Shown here: in pieces, positions 49,601 through 58,129 of the stretch
Numbering within the stretch: the stretch's first letter is position 1
Layout: every line of letters starts with the position of its first letter
NCBI RefSeq assembly: GCF_005166025.1
Contig: NZ_CP028923.1
Span: forward strand, 2,110,001 to 2,174,000
Reading direction: 5' to 3'
DNA length: 64,000 nucleotides
Source of the DNA: Mangrovivirga cuniculi
GTDB taxonomy: Bacteria; Bacteroidota; Bacteroidia; Cytophagales; Cyclobacteriaceae
Made by a program: the position numbers and the translations under genes
The notes under the pieces: generated by a model
Database searches by the model: none
What the model was told of the DNA's origin: nothing
The model's input: the letters and a program-made list of their open reading frames with translations, nothing else

Positions 49601-52600
49601 CAACGGTTACGGTATCACCACAAGTAAGTGGAAACTTATCTGCTGATGCATCCGCAATCTGTGCAGGGGAGAGCGTAAACTTAAGCTTTGCTTTAGCAGG
49701 CTCGTCAACTACCTATGATGTTACTTATACTGATGGCACGACACCGGTAACTTTAACCGGAATTAGTGATGGTCATGTTGAAACGATCACGCCAAGTGCA
49801 ACAGCAACGTATAGCATTACCAGCATCACAGCAAACTCATCGACTTGCTCGACTACGACAAATGTGAGTGGCACGCCAACGGTAAGCGTGAATCCACAGC
49901 CGGACGGCAGTCTGTCAGGTGGGGCAACGATCTGTGCAGGAGGCTCAACGAACTTAACCTTTAACTTTGCCGCTGGCACCGCACCATTTGATGTGGTGTA
50001 TAGTGATGGCACAACTAACTTTACAGTAAACAATATTACCGATGGAGCGACAGTGAGTGTATCTCCATCAACGACAACGACTTATACCTTAGTCAGCATC
50101 ACCGATGATAACGGCTGTACTGATCCGACACCAACGGGCAGTGCAACGGTTACGGTATCACCACAAGTAAGTGGAAACTTATCTGCTGATGCATCCGCAA
50201 TCTGTGCAGGGGAGAGCGTAAACTTAAGCTTTGCTTTAGCAGGCTCGTCAACTACCTATGATGTTACCTATACTGATGGCACGACACCGGTAACTTTAAC
50301 CGGAATTAGTGATGGTCATGTTGAAACGATCACGCCAAGTGCAACAGCAACGTATAGCATTACCAGCATCACAGCAAACTCATCGACTTGCTCGACTACG
50401 ACAAATGTGAGTGGTACGCCAACGGTAACCGTGAATCCACAGCCGGACGGCAGTCTGTCAGGTGGGGCAACGATCTGTGCAGGAGGCTCAACGAACTTAA
50501 CCTTTAACTTTGCCACTGGCACCGCACCATTTGATGTGGTGTATAGTGATGGCACAACTAACTTTACAGTAAACAATATTACCGATGGAGCGACAGTGAG
50601 TGTATCTCCATCAACGACAACGACTTATACCTTAGTCAGCATCACCGATGATAACGGCTGTACTGATCCGACACCAACGGGCAGTGCAACGGTTACGGTA
50701 TCACCACAAGTAAGTGGAAACTTATCTGCTGATGCATCCGCAATCTGTGCAGGGGAGAGCGTAAACTTAAGCTTTGCTTTAGCAGGCTCGTCAACTACCT
50801 ATGATGTTACCTATACTGATGGCACGACACCGGTAACTTTAACCGGAATTAGTGATGGTCATGTTGAAACGATCACGCCAAGTGCAACAGCAACGTATAG
50901 CATTACCAGCATCACAGCAAACTCATCGACTTGCTCGACTACGACAAATGTGAGTGGCACGCCAACGGTAAGCGTGAATCCACAGCCGGACGGCAGTCTG
51001 TCAGGTGGGGCAACGATCTGTGCAGGAGGCTCAACGAACTTAACCTTTAACTTTGCCGCTGGCACCGCACCATTTGATGTGGTGTATACCGATGGCACAA
51101 CTAACTTTACAGTAAACAATATTACCGATGGAGCGACAGTGAGTGTATCTCCATCAACGACAACGACTTATACCTTAGTCAGCATCACCGATGATAACGG
51201 CTGTACTGATCCGACACCAACCGGCAGTGCAACGGTTACGGTATCACCACAAGTAAGTGGAAACTTATCTGCTGATGCATCCGCAATCTGTGCAGGGGAG
51301 AGCGTAAACTTAAGCTTTGCTTTAGCAGGCTCGTCAACTACCTATGATGTTACCTATACTGATGGCACGACACCGGTAACTTTAACCGGAATTAGTGATG
51401 GTCATGTTGAAACGATCACGCCAAGTGCAACAGCAACGTATAGCATTACCAGCATCACGGCAAACTCATCGACTTGCTCGACTACGACAAATGTGAGTGG
51501 CACGCCAACGGTAAGCGTGAATCCACAGCCGGACGGCAGTCTGTCAGGTGGGGCAACGATCTGTGCAGGAGGCTCAACGAACTTAACCTTTAACTTTGCC
51601 GCTGGCACCGCACCATTTGATGTGGTGTATACCGATGGCACAACTAACTTTACAGTAAACAATATTACCGATGGAGCGACAGTGAGTGTATCTCCATCAA
51701 CGACAACGACTTATACCTTAGTCAGCATCACCGATGATAACGGTTGTACTGATCCGACACCAACCGGCAGTGCAACGGTTACGGTATCACCACAAGTAAG
51801 TGGAAACTTATCTGCTGATGCATCCGCAATCTGTGCAGGGGAGAGCGTAAACTTAAGCTTTGCTTTAGCAGGCTCGTCAACTACCTATGATGTTACCTAT
51901 ACTGATGGCACGACACCGGTAACTTTAACCGGAATTAGTGATGGTCATGTTGAAACGATCACGCCAAGTGCAACAGCAACGTATAGCATTACCAGCATCA
52001 CAGCAAACTCATCGACTTGCTCGACTACGACAAATGTGAGTGGCACGCCAACGGTAAGCGTGAATCCTTTGCCAAATGTAGTAGCAAATCCGGCTAATGA
52101 AACAATATGTAGTGGTGAACAAACTAATATTTCATTTTCTACAGATAATGGGGTGTCTCCTGTAACCTATTCCTGGACAGTGAGTTCAAGTGGAGCTGAT
52201 ATCTCTGGAGCATCTTCCGGATTTGGTAATACTTTGAATCAAACTTTATTTAATTCCGGAATAACATCGCAAACTGTAACATATACAGTTACACCGGAGA
52301 GTGGTAATGGATGTTCAGGGAATAGCATTGACATAACTATTACAGTCAATCCTTTACCGGAACTTACTGTAACGAACAATACTTCTGAGATCTGTAGCGG
52401 AGAAACTACTGATATTCAATTATCAGGAACAACAACGGGAGCGACGATCAGTCTTGCTGCAGTAAATTACAATGGCCTGACAGGTGGATCATATGCTACA
52501 GGAGGGACATTTACTTATGGAGATGCGATTGCCGAGACATTAACAAATGGCGGGTTGACACCGATCACAATCGATTATGTATTCACTGTCAGTGGCAATG

Positions 52601-55600
52601 GATGTACCGGAACTACGATTACCGAATCGGTTACTGTTAATCCGACTCCGGACCTGACTGTGACCAACAATACAACCGATATCTGCAGTGGAGAATCTGT
52701 CAATATCAATGTATCGAGTGGAGTGTCAGGAGCAACGATTACTTTGCAAACAGTTAATTATAATGGCTTAACAGGAAGTTATGCTGGAGGAGAAACATTT
52801 ACTTCGGGAAGTAATCTGATAGAAAATCTTATTAATACAACTACTGCACCGGTGACAGTTGATTATTCATTTACTGTATCATCGAATGGTTGTGATAATC
52901 CTGCTGTTCAAACAGCGAGTGTAATAGTTAATCCAATACCGGAACTTACTGTCACAAATAATACTCCTGAGATTTGTAGCGGAGAAACTACTGATATTCA
53001 ATTATCAGGAACAACAACGGGAGCGACGATCAGTCTTGCTGCGGTAAATTACAATGGCCTGACAGGTGGATCATATGCTACGGGAGGGACATTTACTTAT
53101 GGAGATGCGATTGCCGAGACATTAACAAATGGTGGATTGACTTCGATCACAATCGATTATGTATTCACTGTCAGTGGCAATGGATGTACCGGAACTACGA
53201 TTACCGAATCGGTTACTGTTAATCCGACTCCGGACCTGACTGTGACCAACAATACAACCGATATCTGCAGTGGAGAATCTGTCAATATCAATGTATCGAG
53301 TGGAGTGTCAGGAGCAACGATTACTTTGCAAACAGTTAATTATAATGGCTTAACAGGAAGTTATGCCGGAGGAGAAACATTTACTTCGGGAAGTAATCTG
53401 ATAGAAAATCTTATTAATACAACTACTGCACCGGTGACAGTTGATTATTCATTTACTGTATCATCGAATGGTTGTGATAATCCTGCTGTTCAAACAGCAA
53501 GTGTAATAGTTAATCCAATACCGGAACTTACTGTCACAAATAATACTCCTGAGATTTGTAGCGGAGAAACTACTGATATTCAATTATCAGGAACAACAAC
53601 GGGAGCGACGATCAGTCTTGCTGCGGTAAATTACAATGGCCTGACAGGTGGATCATATGCTACGGGAGGGACATTTACTTATGGAGATGCGATTGCCGAG
53701 ACATTAACAAATGGTGGATTGACACCGATCACAATCGATTATGTATTCACTGTCAGTGGCAATGGATGTACCGGAACTACGATTACCGAATCGGTTACTG
53801 TTAATCCGACTCCGGACCTGACTGTGACCAACAATACAACCGATATCTGCAGTGGAGAATCTGTCAATATCAATGTATCGAGTGGAGTGTCAGGAGCAAC
53901 GATTACTTTGCAAACAGTTAATTATAATGGCTTAACAGGAAGTTATGCCGGAGGTGAAACTTTCACATCAGGAAGTGGTGTTGTAGAAAGCCTAAATAAT
54001 ACGACTATAAATCCGATAACTGTAGAATACGTTTTCAGCGTATCTGCAAATGGGTGCGATAATATTACTACGGAAACGACAACTGTAATGGTAAGTCCAT
54101 TACCAACGTTTACCAATCCTATTTCAGAACTATCCGATCAAATTTGTAGTGGTGATCAATTGAATTTCACTCCGGTTTCTTCTGTAACAGGAACTACTTT
54201 TAATTGGACTTCCTCTATTACCGGGACTATTGATCCAACTAGTGTTTCTACCAGTGGTAGTGGAGTTATTAGTAATTCACCTGTTAATACCGGTACAGAC
54301 CAGGCTTCAGTAGTTTATACAATAACTCCAATAATAAACGGTTGTGAAGGACCGCAAAAAGAATATGTAGTAATTGTTAATCCGGTTGTTGAAGTAACTT
54401 CAGCATCTCAGAATTATGAAATATGCGGAAACGAAACTACGAATATTCAATTATTAGAAACCAGGTCTATTTCTGGTGTAGTGTATAATTGGACCGTTAA
54501 CTCAGATGCGAACATTTCAGGAGCTACTGATGGGTCAGGTACAGTTATTTCCCAGTTACTACAAAATAGTTCAAATATTGCCGGTAATGTAGTTTATACA
54601 GTAACTCCAAGCTTTAATGGATGTCCGGGAATTCCATACGAAATCACAGTTAATGTTAAACCGATACCAGACGTAGAAGCATTACCTTCAGCAGAGTCCA
54701 TTTGTAATGGTACGTCAACAAATATTACGCTGTCAAATCCGAATAATGTTGCAGGCACCACCTACACTTGGACTGCTTCTGCTGATGCTAATTTAACAGG
54801 AGCTTCAGATGGTACAGGTGATATTATCCAGCAAACGCTTTTTAATTCAGGAACTAATTCAGCTGGAGTTCAATACGAAATAACTCCGATTTCAAATGGT
54901 TGTGCGGGTACACCAATAACAGCCTTTGTTACTGTGAACCCGGAATTAATAGCTGATTCCGGGAATGATCAGGTAGTATGTGAAGGAACCGGAGTTACAT
55001 TAGGAGGTTCTCCAACAGCTTCAGGTGGTTCAGGGTCTTATAACTATAACTGGACCGGCCCGGATAACTTTAGTTCTGCTGTGGCTAACCCTAATAATGT
55101 AATTGCACAGGTAGGAGTAAACACTTACACGGTTGTAGTTACAGATAGCAGAGGTTGTCAAAGTGCTCCGGAATCGATTAACATAACTGTTAATGATGCT
55201 CCTGAAGTATTTGCAGGAAATGATAGCCAGATATGCCGTGACCAGATTTTTAATCTTGAAGGAAGTATTTCAGGATCTACTACAGAAGCTTATTGGTCAT
55301 CACCAAGTGGTACGGTTGGATTTTCTCCATCAAATTTATTTTCCGAAGCATTAACTTATACTCCGACACAAGCAGAGATCGACGCAGGACAGGTAATATT
55401 AACTTTGACTACCAATGATCCTGCAGGACCTTGTGCGGCTGTTTCTGACCAGGTATTGATTATTATAAATGATCTCCCAAATGCCAGCTTTAGCGGATTG
55501 CCTTCTGAGCTTGCGGAGAATGATTCACCTGTAGAATTAACTCCATTTAATACAGGAGGTAATTTCTTCTTTAATGGTGTTGATTTTGGAACAAATATTT

Positions 55601-58059
55601 TTGATCCTAATCCTAACACAGGTACAAATGCTACATTAGGTCAAAATGAGATAATGTATACATTTACAGATGGTAAAGGATGTACCAACAGTACAACGCA
55701 AACTGTATTTATAAATGCACTAACTCCAATTAATTTCTTCGTTGGAGATAGTACCGTTGATGCTTCGGGTAACCCGGTAGTATGTAGTAATGAAGGTCTT
55801 CAGCTTTTAGTCGGAGATCCATCTGCCGATCAGATTAATTACGATGCTAATACACCTCCAAATACTGTAGGTTTCTTTGACGGAGCTAACGTAATCGAGA
55901 TAAACGGTGAATTCTTTTTTGATCCTGCGGCAGCTGGTACAGGTATTCACCAGGTTACCTACACATATACCAATGAAAATAATGCTACGAATCAATTAAC
56001 TAAAGACGTGTTTGTTTTTGGTACTCCACAAGTTGACTTCACTTTTTCAGAGCAATGTGTAAGCGATCCGGTTTTATTTGAAGATGCTTCATCAATTGAA
56101 CCATCACCATTCAGTGAAGGGTTAGTTTCCTGGACATGGGAATTTGGAGATGGATCAATGAATGATAACAGGCAAGATCCCGATCATTTATATAATAATG
56201 CCGGGACTTATGATGTGACACTGACAACAACCACCTCCAGAGGATGTACCAGTACTGGAACTAAAAGTGTAAAAGTCGGAGAAGTTCCTGTAATAGACTT
56301 CCTGGTTTCCAGAGTTTGTAATGGAGATCAATCGATATTTACTCCATCGGTGTCATTACCAGACCAGGAGATTGTAGGATGGTTATGGGAATTTGGAGAC
56401 GGTACTCAATCAGTTAATAAAAATGCAACATATACCTATCCTTCACAGGGTAATTATAATACTTCTTTAACAGTTGAAACTACAGAGGGATGTATTGAAA
56501 CAGTCCAGCAAGAGATATTTATTTTACCACGTGTGACTTTGGTTAGTGATCCTGCGAATCCGTATTTAGCTACTTTCAATTCAGGTACAGAAGGATGGGT
56601 AGCACAGGGAGAAAATGTAAGTTGGGAGGTTGGCTCACCTTCCGGCGGAACGATATTCCCAATTGATAATCAGGCATGGGTAACAAATGCTGATGGATCA
56701 CCATCTGTATCAGAAGATAGCTGGGTGAATTGCCCTTGTTTCGATTTTAGTAATATGACCAGACCAATGCTAAGTCTTGATTATTTCTCAGATCTGTTTA
56801 GTGAGGATGGAGCTGTTATTCAATATTCTCTAAATGGCGGGGAAACATGGGAAGTTCTTGGTCAAACCGGATCTGGTATTAATTGGTATTCCAGTGATAA
56901 AGTAACTTCAAGACCAGGTGATCAGGATGGTTTTAACAGTTATGGCTGGAATACCGCAGAGGATGATTGGAAGACAGGGAGAATATATTTAGATGAATTA
57001 ATCGGGCAGCCTTCAGTAAGAATGAGAGTAGCATTCGCTACCGGACCAAATCCTCCGTTAGGATCTGAATTTGATGGTTTTGCTCTTGATAATTTTAAAA
57101 TATTTGAAAGAAGCAGAAATGTATTAGTTGAACAATTTTCAAATCTTGCTCCAGAAGTTCTTACAGGCACACAAGAAAGTATAAACAGACTTGAGCAGGC
57201 GGGTGATGAGATATTAATGATGCATTATTTCACAGACATTCCAGCAGTTGATAGTTTATATGATGCTAATAGGGCAGATCAGGGTGCAAGAGGATTATAT
57301 TACTCTGTTTCACAAACTCCAACTACAGTAATCGATGGAAACGTTTATAATGGTTTATCTTCAGATTGGCAATTAAATACAGTACTTACCAGGAGCTTGA
57401 TAGATCCCGACTTTAAAATTGAAATCGATTTTCCAGTTCCAAATGAACGATATAATTTAACATTCGACATAGATGTAACTAGTATTTATGACCGGGCAGC
57501 CGAGGACATTTATGTTCAGACCGTTGTTGTAGAAAATGAAGTGTTATTGAGTAATGGAGATGTGATTCCAAATCTTGTTAAGGAATTTTTACCAAGCGCT
57601 GCCGGAACCTTATACAGATTTAATTGGGCACAGGGTGAGAGAAGGTCATTAAGGTTTGATTGGGAAATTACAGCTTATGACCCATCAGAGTTAGCGGTTA
57701 TTGTATTTATACAGAACAGCTCCGGAGAGGTATTACAATCACAAATAGTAAAAGCTCCGGATTACGGTTATGAAAATTCTGTACTTACAGGAATTGAAGA
57801 TGATTTTAAAAATACCAGGGTGCTAGTTTATCCTAACCCTGCAGTAAACGAGACAACTTTATTATTAGAAGAACCGGTTAAAGAAGATACAGATTTGATA
57901 ATGTATGATAGTAAAGGGTCTGTTGTATACGAAGGGAAGATTTTGAGAGGGGCAATGGAAAAACAAATTGAATTATCTAACTATTCAACCGGTATTTATA
58001 ATCTACAATTAATATCTGAAGGAAGAGTATTGGGTACCCTTAGAATAATTAAGAATTAG
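46657..58059 (+). CDS. Giant repetitive T9SS-exported surface protein (3800 residues)
   Basis: Signal peptide ending SFSGFSQ after a basic N-terminus. Residues about 278-1804 hold 8.4 copies of a 181-residue unit, itself two Ig-like subunits starting ICAGESVNLSF and ICAGGSTNLTF. A related diverged unit precedes the array (ICPGTSTLLMF). About 1897-2440: 2.8 copies of a 194-residue unit (ICSGETTDIQL; ICSGESVNINV). Further Ig-like domains (about 2470-2850), PKD domains with WEFGDGS and WEFGDGT (about 3150-3290), a jelly-roll-like region, a thioredoxin/Omp28-like segment without cysteines (about 3487-3590), and a T9SS type A sorting domain (VLVYPNPAVNETTLLL...STGIYNLQL) at the end. Likely an adhesin or stalk. 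Gene context suggests it is partner or output of the TIR-STAND genes. Confidence 0.92.
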   Translation: MNSLNRIFNKNQKKAKNNCLQFLLFAFVFLTSFSGFSQVSVTPATGGTNICGDGSFIPLGDIIITENNNGDFSAGTYDIDLVLPAGFEFNTGVGNIIVSSGNKITINTATYISINTARINITVSSATGGPADELTYTNLEVRLTGAAASGNITFNDAGNNVLGLNGANAGSLNFKNVEGVISGNASICPGTSTLLMFNLTGGTAPYDVVYSDGTSSFTVNNITDGSTVSVSPSTSTTYTLLSVTDDTGCIDQDPAGSATVTIESPVSGLLSTVPTEICAGESVNLSFALAGSSTTYDVTYTDGTTPVTLTGISDGHVETITPSATATYSITSITANSSTCSTTTNVSGTPTVSVNPQPDGSLSGGATICAGGSTNLTFNFAAGTAPFDVVYTDGTTNFTVNNITDGATVSVSPSTTTTYTLVSITDDNGCTDPTPTGSATVTVSPQVSGNLSADASAICAGESVNLSFALAGSSTTYDVTYTDGTTPVTLTGISDGHVETITPSATATYSITSITANSSTCSTTTNVSGTPTVSVNPQPDGSLSGGATICAGGSTNLTFNFAAGTAPFDVVYTDGTTNFTVNNITDGATVSVSPSTTTTYTLVSITDDNGCTDPTPTGSATVTVSPQVSGNLSADASAICAGESVNLSFALAGSSTTYDVTYTDGTTPVTLTGISDGHVETITPSATATYSITSITANSSTCSTTTNVSGTPTVSVNPQPDGSLSGGATICEGGSTNLTFNFATGTAPFDVVYTDGTSSFTVNNITDGATVSVSPSTTTTYTLVSITDDNGCTDPTPTGSATVTVSPQVSGNLSADASAICAGESVNLSFALAGSSTTYDVTYTDGTTPVTLTGISDGHVETITPSATATYSITSITANSSTCSTTTNVSGTPTVSVNPQPDGSLSGGATICAGGSTNLTFNFAAGTAPFDVVYTDGTTNFTVNNITDGATVSVSPSTTTTYTLVSITDDNGCTDPTPTGSATVTVSPQVSGNLSADASAICAGESVNLSFALAGSSTTYDVTYTDGTTPVTLTGISDGHVETITPSATATYSITSITANSSTCSTTTNVSGTPTVSVNPQPDGSLSGGATICAGGSTNLTFNFAAGTAPFDVVYSDGTTNFTVNNITDGATVSVSPSTTTTYTLVSITDDNGCTDPTPTGSATVTVSPQVSGNLSADASAICAGESVNLSFALAGSSTTYDVTYTDGTTPVTLTGISDGHVETITPSATATYSITSITANSSTCSTTTNVSGTPTVTVNPQPDGSLSGGATICAGGSTNLTFNFATGTAPFDVVYSDGTTNFTVNNITDGATVSVSPSTTTTYTLVSITDDNGCTDPTPTGSATVTVSPQVSGNLSADASAICAGESVNLSFALAGSSTTYDVTYTDGTTPVTLTGISDGHVETITPSATATYSITSITANSSTCSTTTNVSGTPTVSVNPQPDGSLSGGATICAGGSTNLTFNFAAGTAPFDVVYTDGTTNFTVNNITDGATVSVSPSTTTTYTLVSITDDNGCTDPTPTGSATVTVSPQVSGNLSADASAICAGESVNLSFALAGSSTTYDVTYTDGTTPVTLTGISDGHVETITPSATATYSITSITANSSTCSTTTNVSGTPTVSVNPQPDGSLSGGATICAGGSTNLTFNFAAGTAPFDVVYTDGTTNFTVNNITDGATVSVSPSTTTTYTLVSITDDNGCTDPTPTGSATVTVSPQVSGNLSADASAICAGESVNLSFALAGSSTTYDVTYTDGTTPVTLTGISDGHVETITPSATATYSITSITANSSTCSTTTNVSGTPTVSVNPLPNVVANPANETICSGEQTNISFSTDNGVSPVTYSWTVSSSGADISGASSGFGNTLNQTLFNSGITSQTVTYTVTPESGNGCSGNSIDITITVNPLPELTVTNNTSEICSGETTDIQLSGTTTGATISLAAVNYNGLTGGSYATGGTFTYGDAIAETLTNGGLTPITIDYVFTVSGNGCTGTTITESVTVNPTPDLTVTNNTTDICSGESVNINVSSGVSGATITLQTVNYNGLTGSYAGGETFTSGSNLIENLINTTTAPVTVDYSFTVSSNGCDNPAVQTASVIVNPIPELTVTNNTPEICSGETTDIQLSGTTTGATISLAAVNYNGLTGGSYATGGTFTYGDAIAETLTNGGLTSITIDYVFTVSGNGCTGTTITESVTVNPTPDLTVTNNTTDICSGESVNINVSSGVSGATITLQTVNYNGLTGSYAGGETFTSGSNLIENLINTTTAPVTVDYSFTVSSNGCDNPAVQTASVIVNPIPELTVTNNTPEICSGETTDIQLSGTTTGATISLAAVNYNGLTGGSYATGGTFTYGDAIAETLTNGGLTPITIDYVFTVSGNGCTGTTITESVTVNPTPDLTVTNNTTDICSGESVNINVSSGVSGATITLQTVNYNGLTGSYAGGETFTSGSGVVESLNNTTINPITVEYVFSVSANGCDNITTETTTVMVSPLPTFTNPISELSDQICSGDQLNFTPVSSVTGTTFNWTSSITGTIDPTSVSTSGSGVISNSPVNTGTDQASVVYTITPIINGCEGPQKEYVVIVNPVVEVTSASQNYEICGNETTNIQLLETRSISGVVYNWTVNSDANISGATDGSGTVISQLLQNSSNIAGNVVYTVTPSFNGCPGIPYEITVNVKPIPDVEALPSAESICNGTSTNITLSNPNNVAGTTYTWTASADANLTGASDGTGDIIQQTLFNSGTNSAGVQYEITPISNGCAGTPITAFVTVNPELIADSGNDQVVCEGTGVTLGGSPTASGGSGSYNYNWTGPDNFSSAVANPNNVIAQVGVNTYTVVVTDSRGCQSAPESINITVNDAPEVFAGNDSQICRDQIFNLEGSISGSTTEAYWSSPSGTVGFSPSNLFSEALTYTPTQAEIDAGQVILTLTTNDPAGPCAAVSDQVLIIINDLPNASFSGLPSELAENDSPVELTPFNTGGNFFFNGVDFGTNIFDPNPNTGTNATLGQNEIMYTFTDGKGCTNSTTQTVFINALTPINFFVGDSTVDASGNPVVCSNEGLQLLVGDPSADQINYDANTPPNTVGFFDGANVIEINGEFFFDPAAAGTGIHQVTYTYTNENNATNQLTKDVFVFGTPQVDFTFSEQCVSDPVLFEDASSIEPSPFSEGLVSWTWEFGDGSMNDNRQDPDHLYNNAGTYDVTLTTTTSRGCTSTGTKSVKVGEVPVIDFLVSRVCNGDQSIFTPSVSLPDQEIVGWLWEFGDGTQSVNKNATYTYPSQGNYNTSLTVETTEGCIETVQQEIFILPRVTLVSDPANPYLATFNSGTEGWVAQGENVSWEVGSPSGGTIFPIDNQAWVTNADGSPSVSEDSWVNCPCFDFSNMTRPMLSLDYFSDLFSEDGAVIQYSLNGGETWEVLGQTGSGINWYSSDKVTSRPGDQDGFNSYGWNTAEDDWKTGRIYLDELIGQPSVRMRVAFATGPNPPLGSEFDGFALDNFKIFERSRNVLVEQFSNLAPEVLTGTQESINRLEQAGDEILMMHYFTDIPAVDSLYDANRADQGARGLYYSVSQTPTTVIDGNVYNGLSSDWQLNTVLTRSLIDPDFKIEIDFPVPNERYNLTFDIDVTSIYDRAAEDIYVQTVVVENEVLLSNGDVIPNLVKEFLPSAAGTLYRFNWAQGERRSLRFDWEITAYDPSELAVIVFIQNSSGEVLQSQIVKAPDYGYENSVLTGIEDDFKNTRVLVYPNPAVNETTLLLEEPVKEDTDLIMYDSKGSVVYEGKILRGAMEKQIELSNYSTGIYNLQLISEGRVLGTLRIIKN
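47488..52067 (+). repeat. 543-bp tandem repeat array, 8.4 copies
   Basis: Unit starts (at TGTGCAGGGG): 47488, 48031, 48574, 49117, 49660, 50203, 50746, 51289 and a partial at 51832. The units are nearly identical at the nucleotide level, including synonymous sites, and in frame (181 codons). Visible differences are few, for example in the third unit (ICEGGS, TGTAPF, TSSF). Composition is visibly more GC-rich than flanking sequence. Exact copy number may be affected by assembly. Confidence 0.95.
52345..53968 (+). repeat. 582-bp tandem repeat array, about 2.8 copies
   Basis: Matching points GAGAT at 52387, 52969 and 53551 are 582 bases apart (194 codons). Copies are close to identical; the third diverges after about 53968. 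Each unit holds two Ig-like subunits (ICSGETTDIQLSG and ICSGESVNINVSS). Confidence 0.92.
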
Positions 58060-58129
58060 TGAATCATTTAGTTTGACTTTAGAGGATTAAAGAAATATAT
58101 TAATGTGCGTATAAAACTTAATAGCCCTA

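Noticed and set aside
47601-51662. Eight identical 86-codon minus-strand open frames spaced 543 bases apart
   Set aside because: They are antisense shadows of the tandem repeat in the giant gene; they have no own start context and vary only as the repeat varies.
47488-52067. CRISPR-like array
   Set aside because: The units are 543 bases, contiguous, in frame and coding; there are no short repeats with unique spacers and no cas genes.
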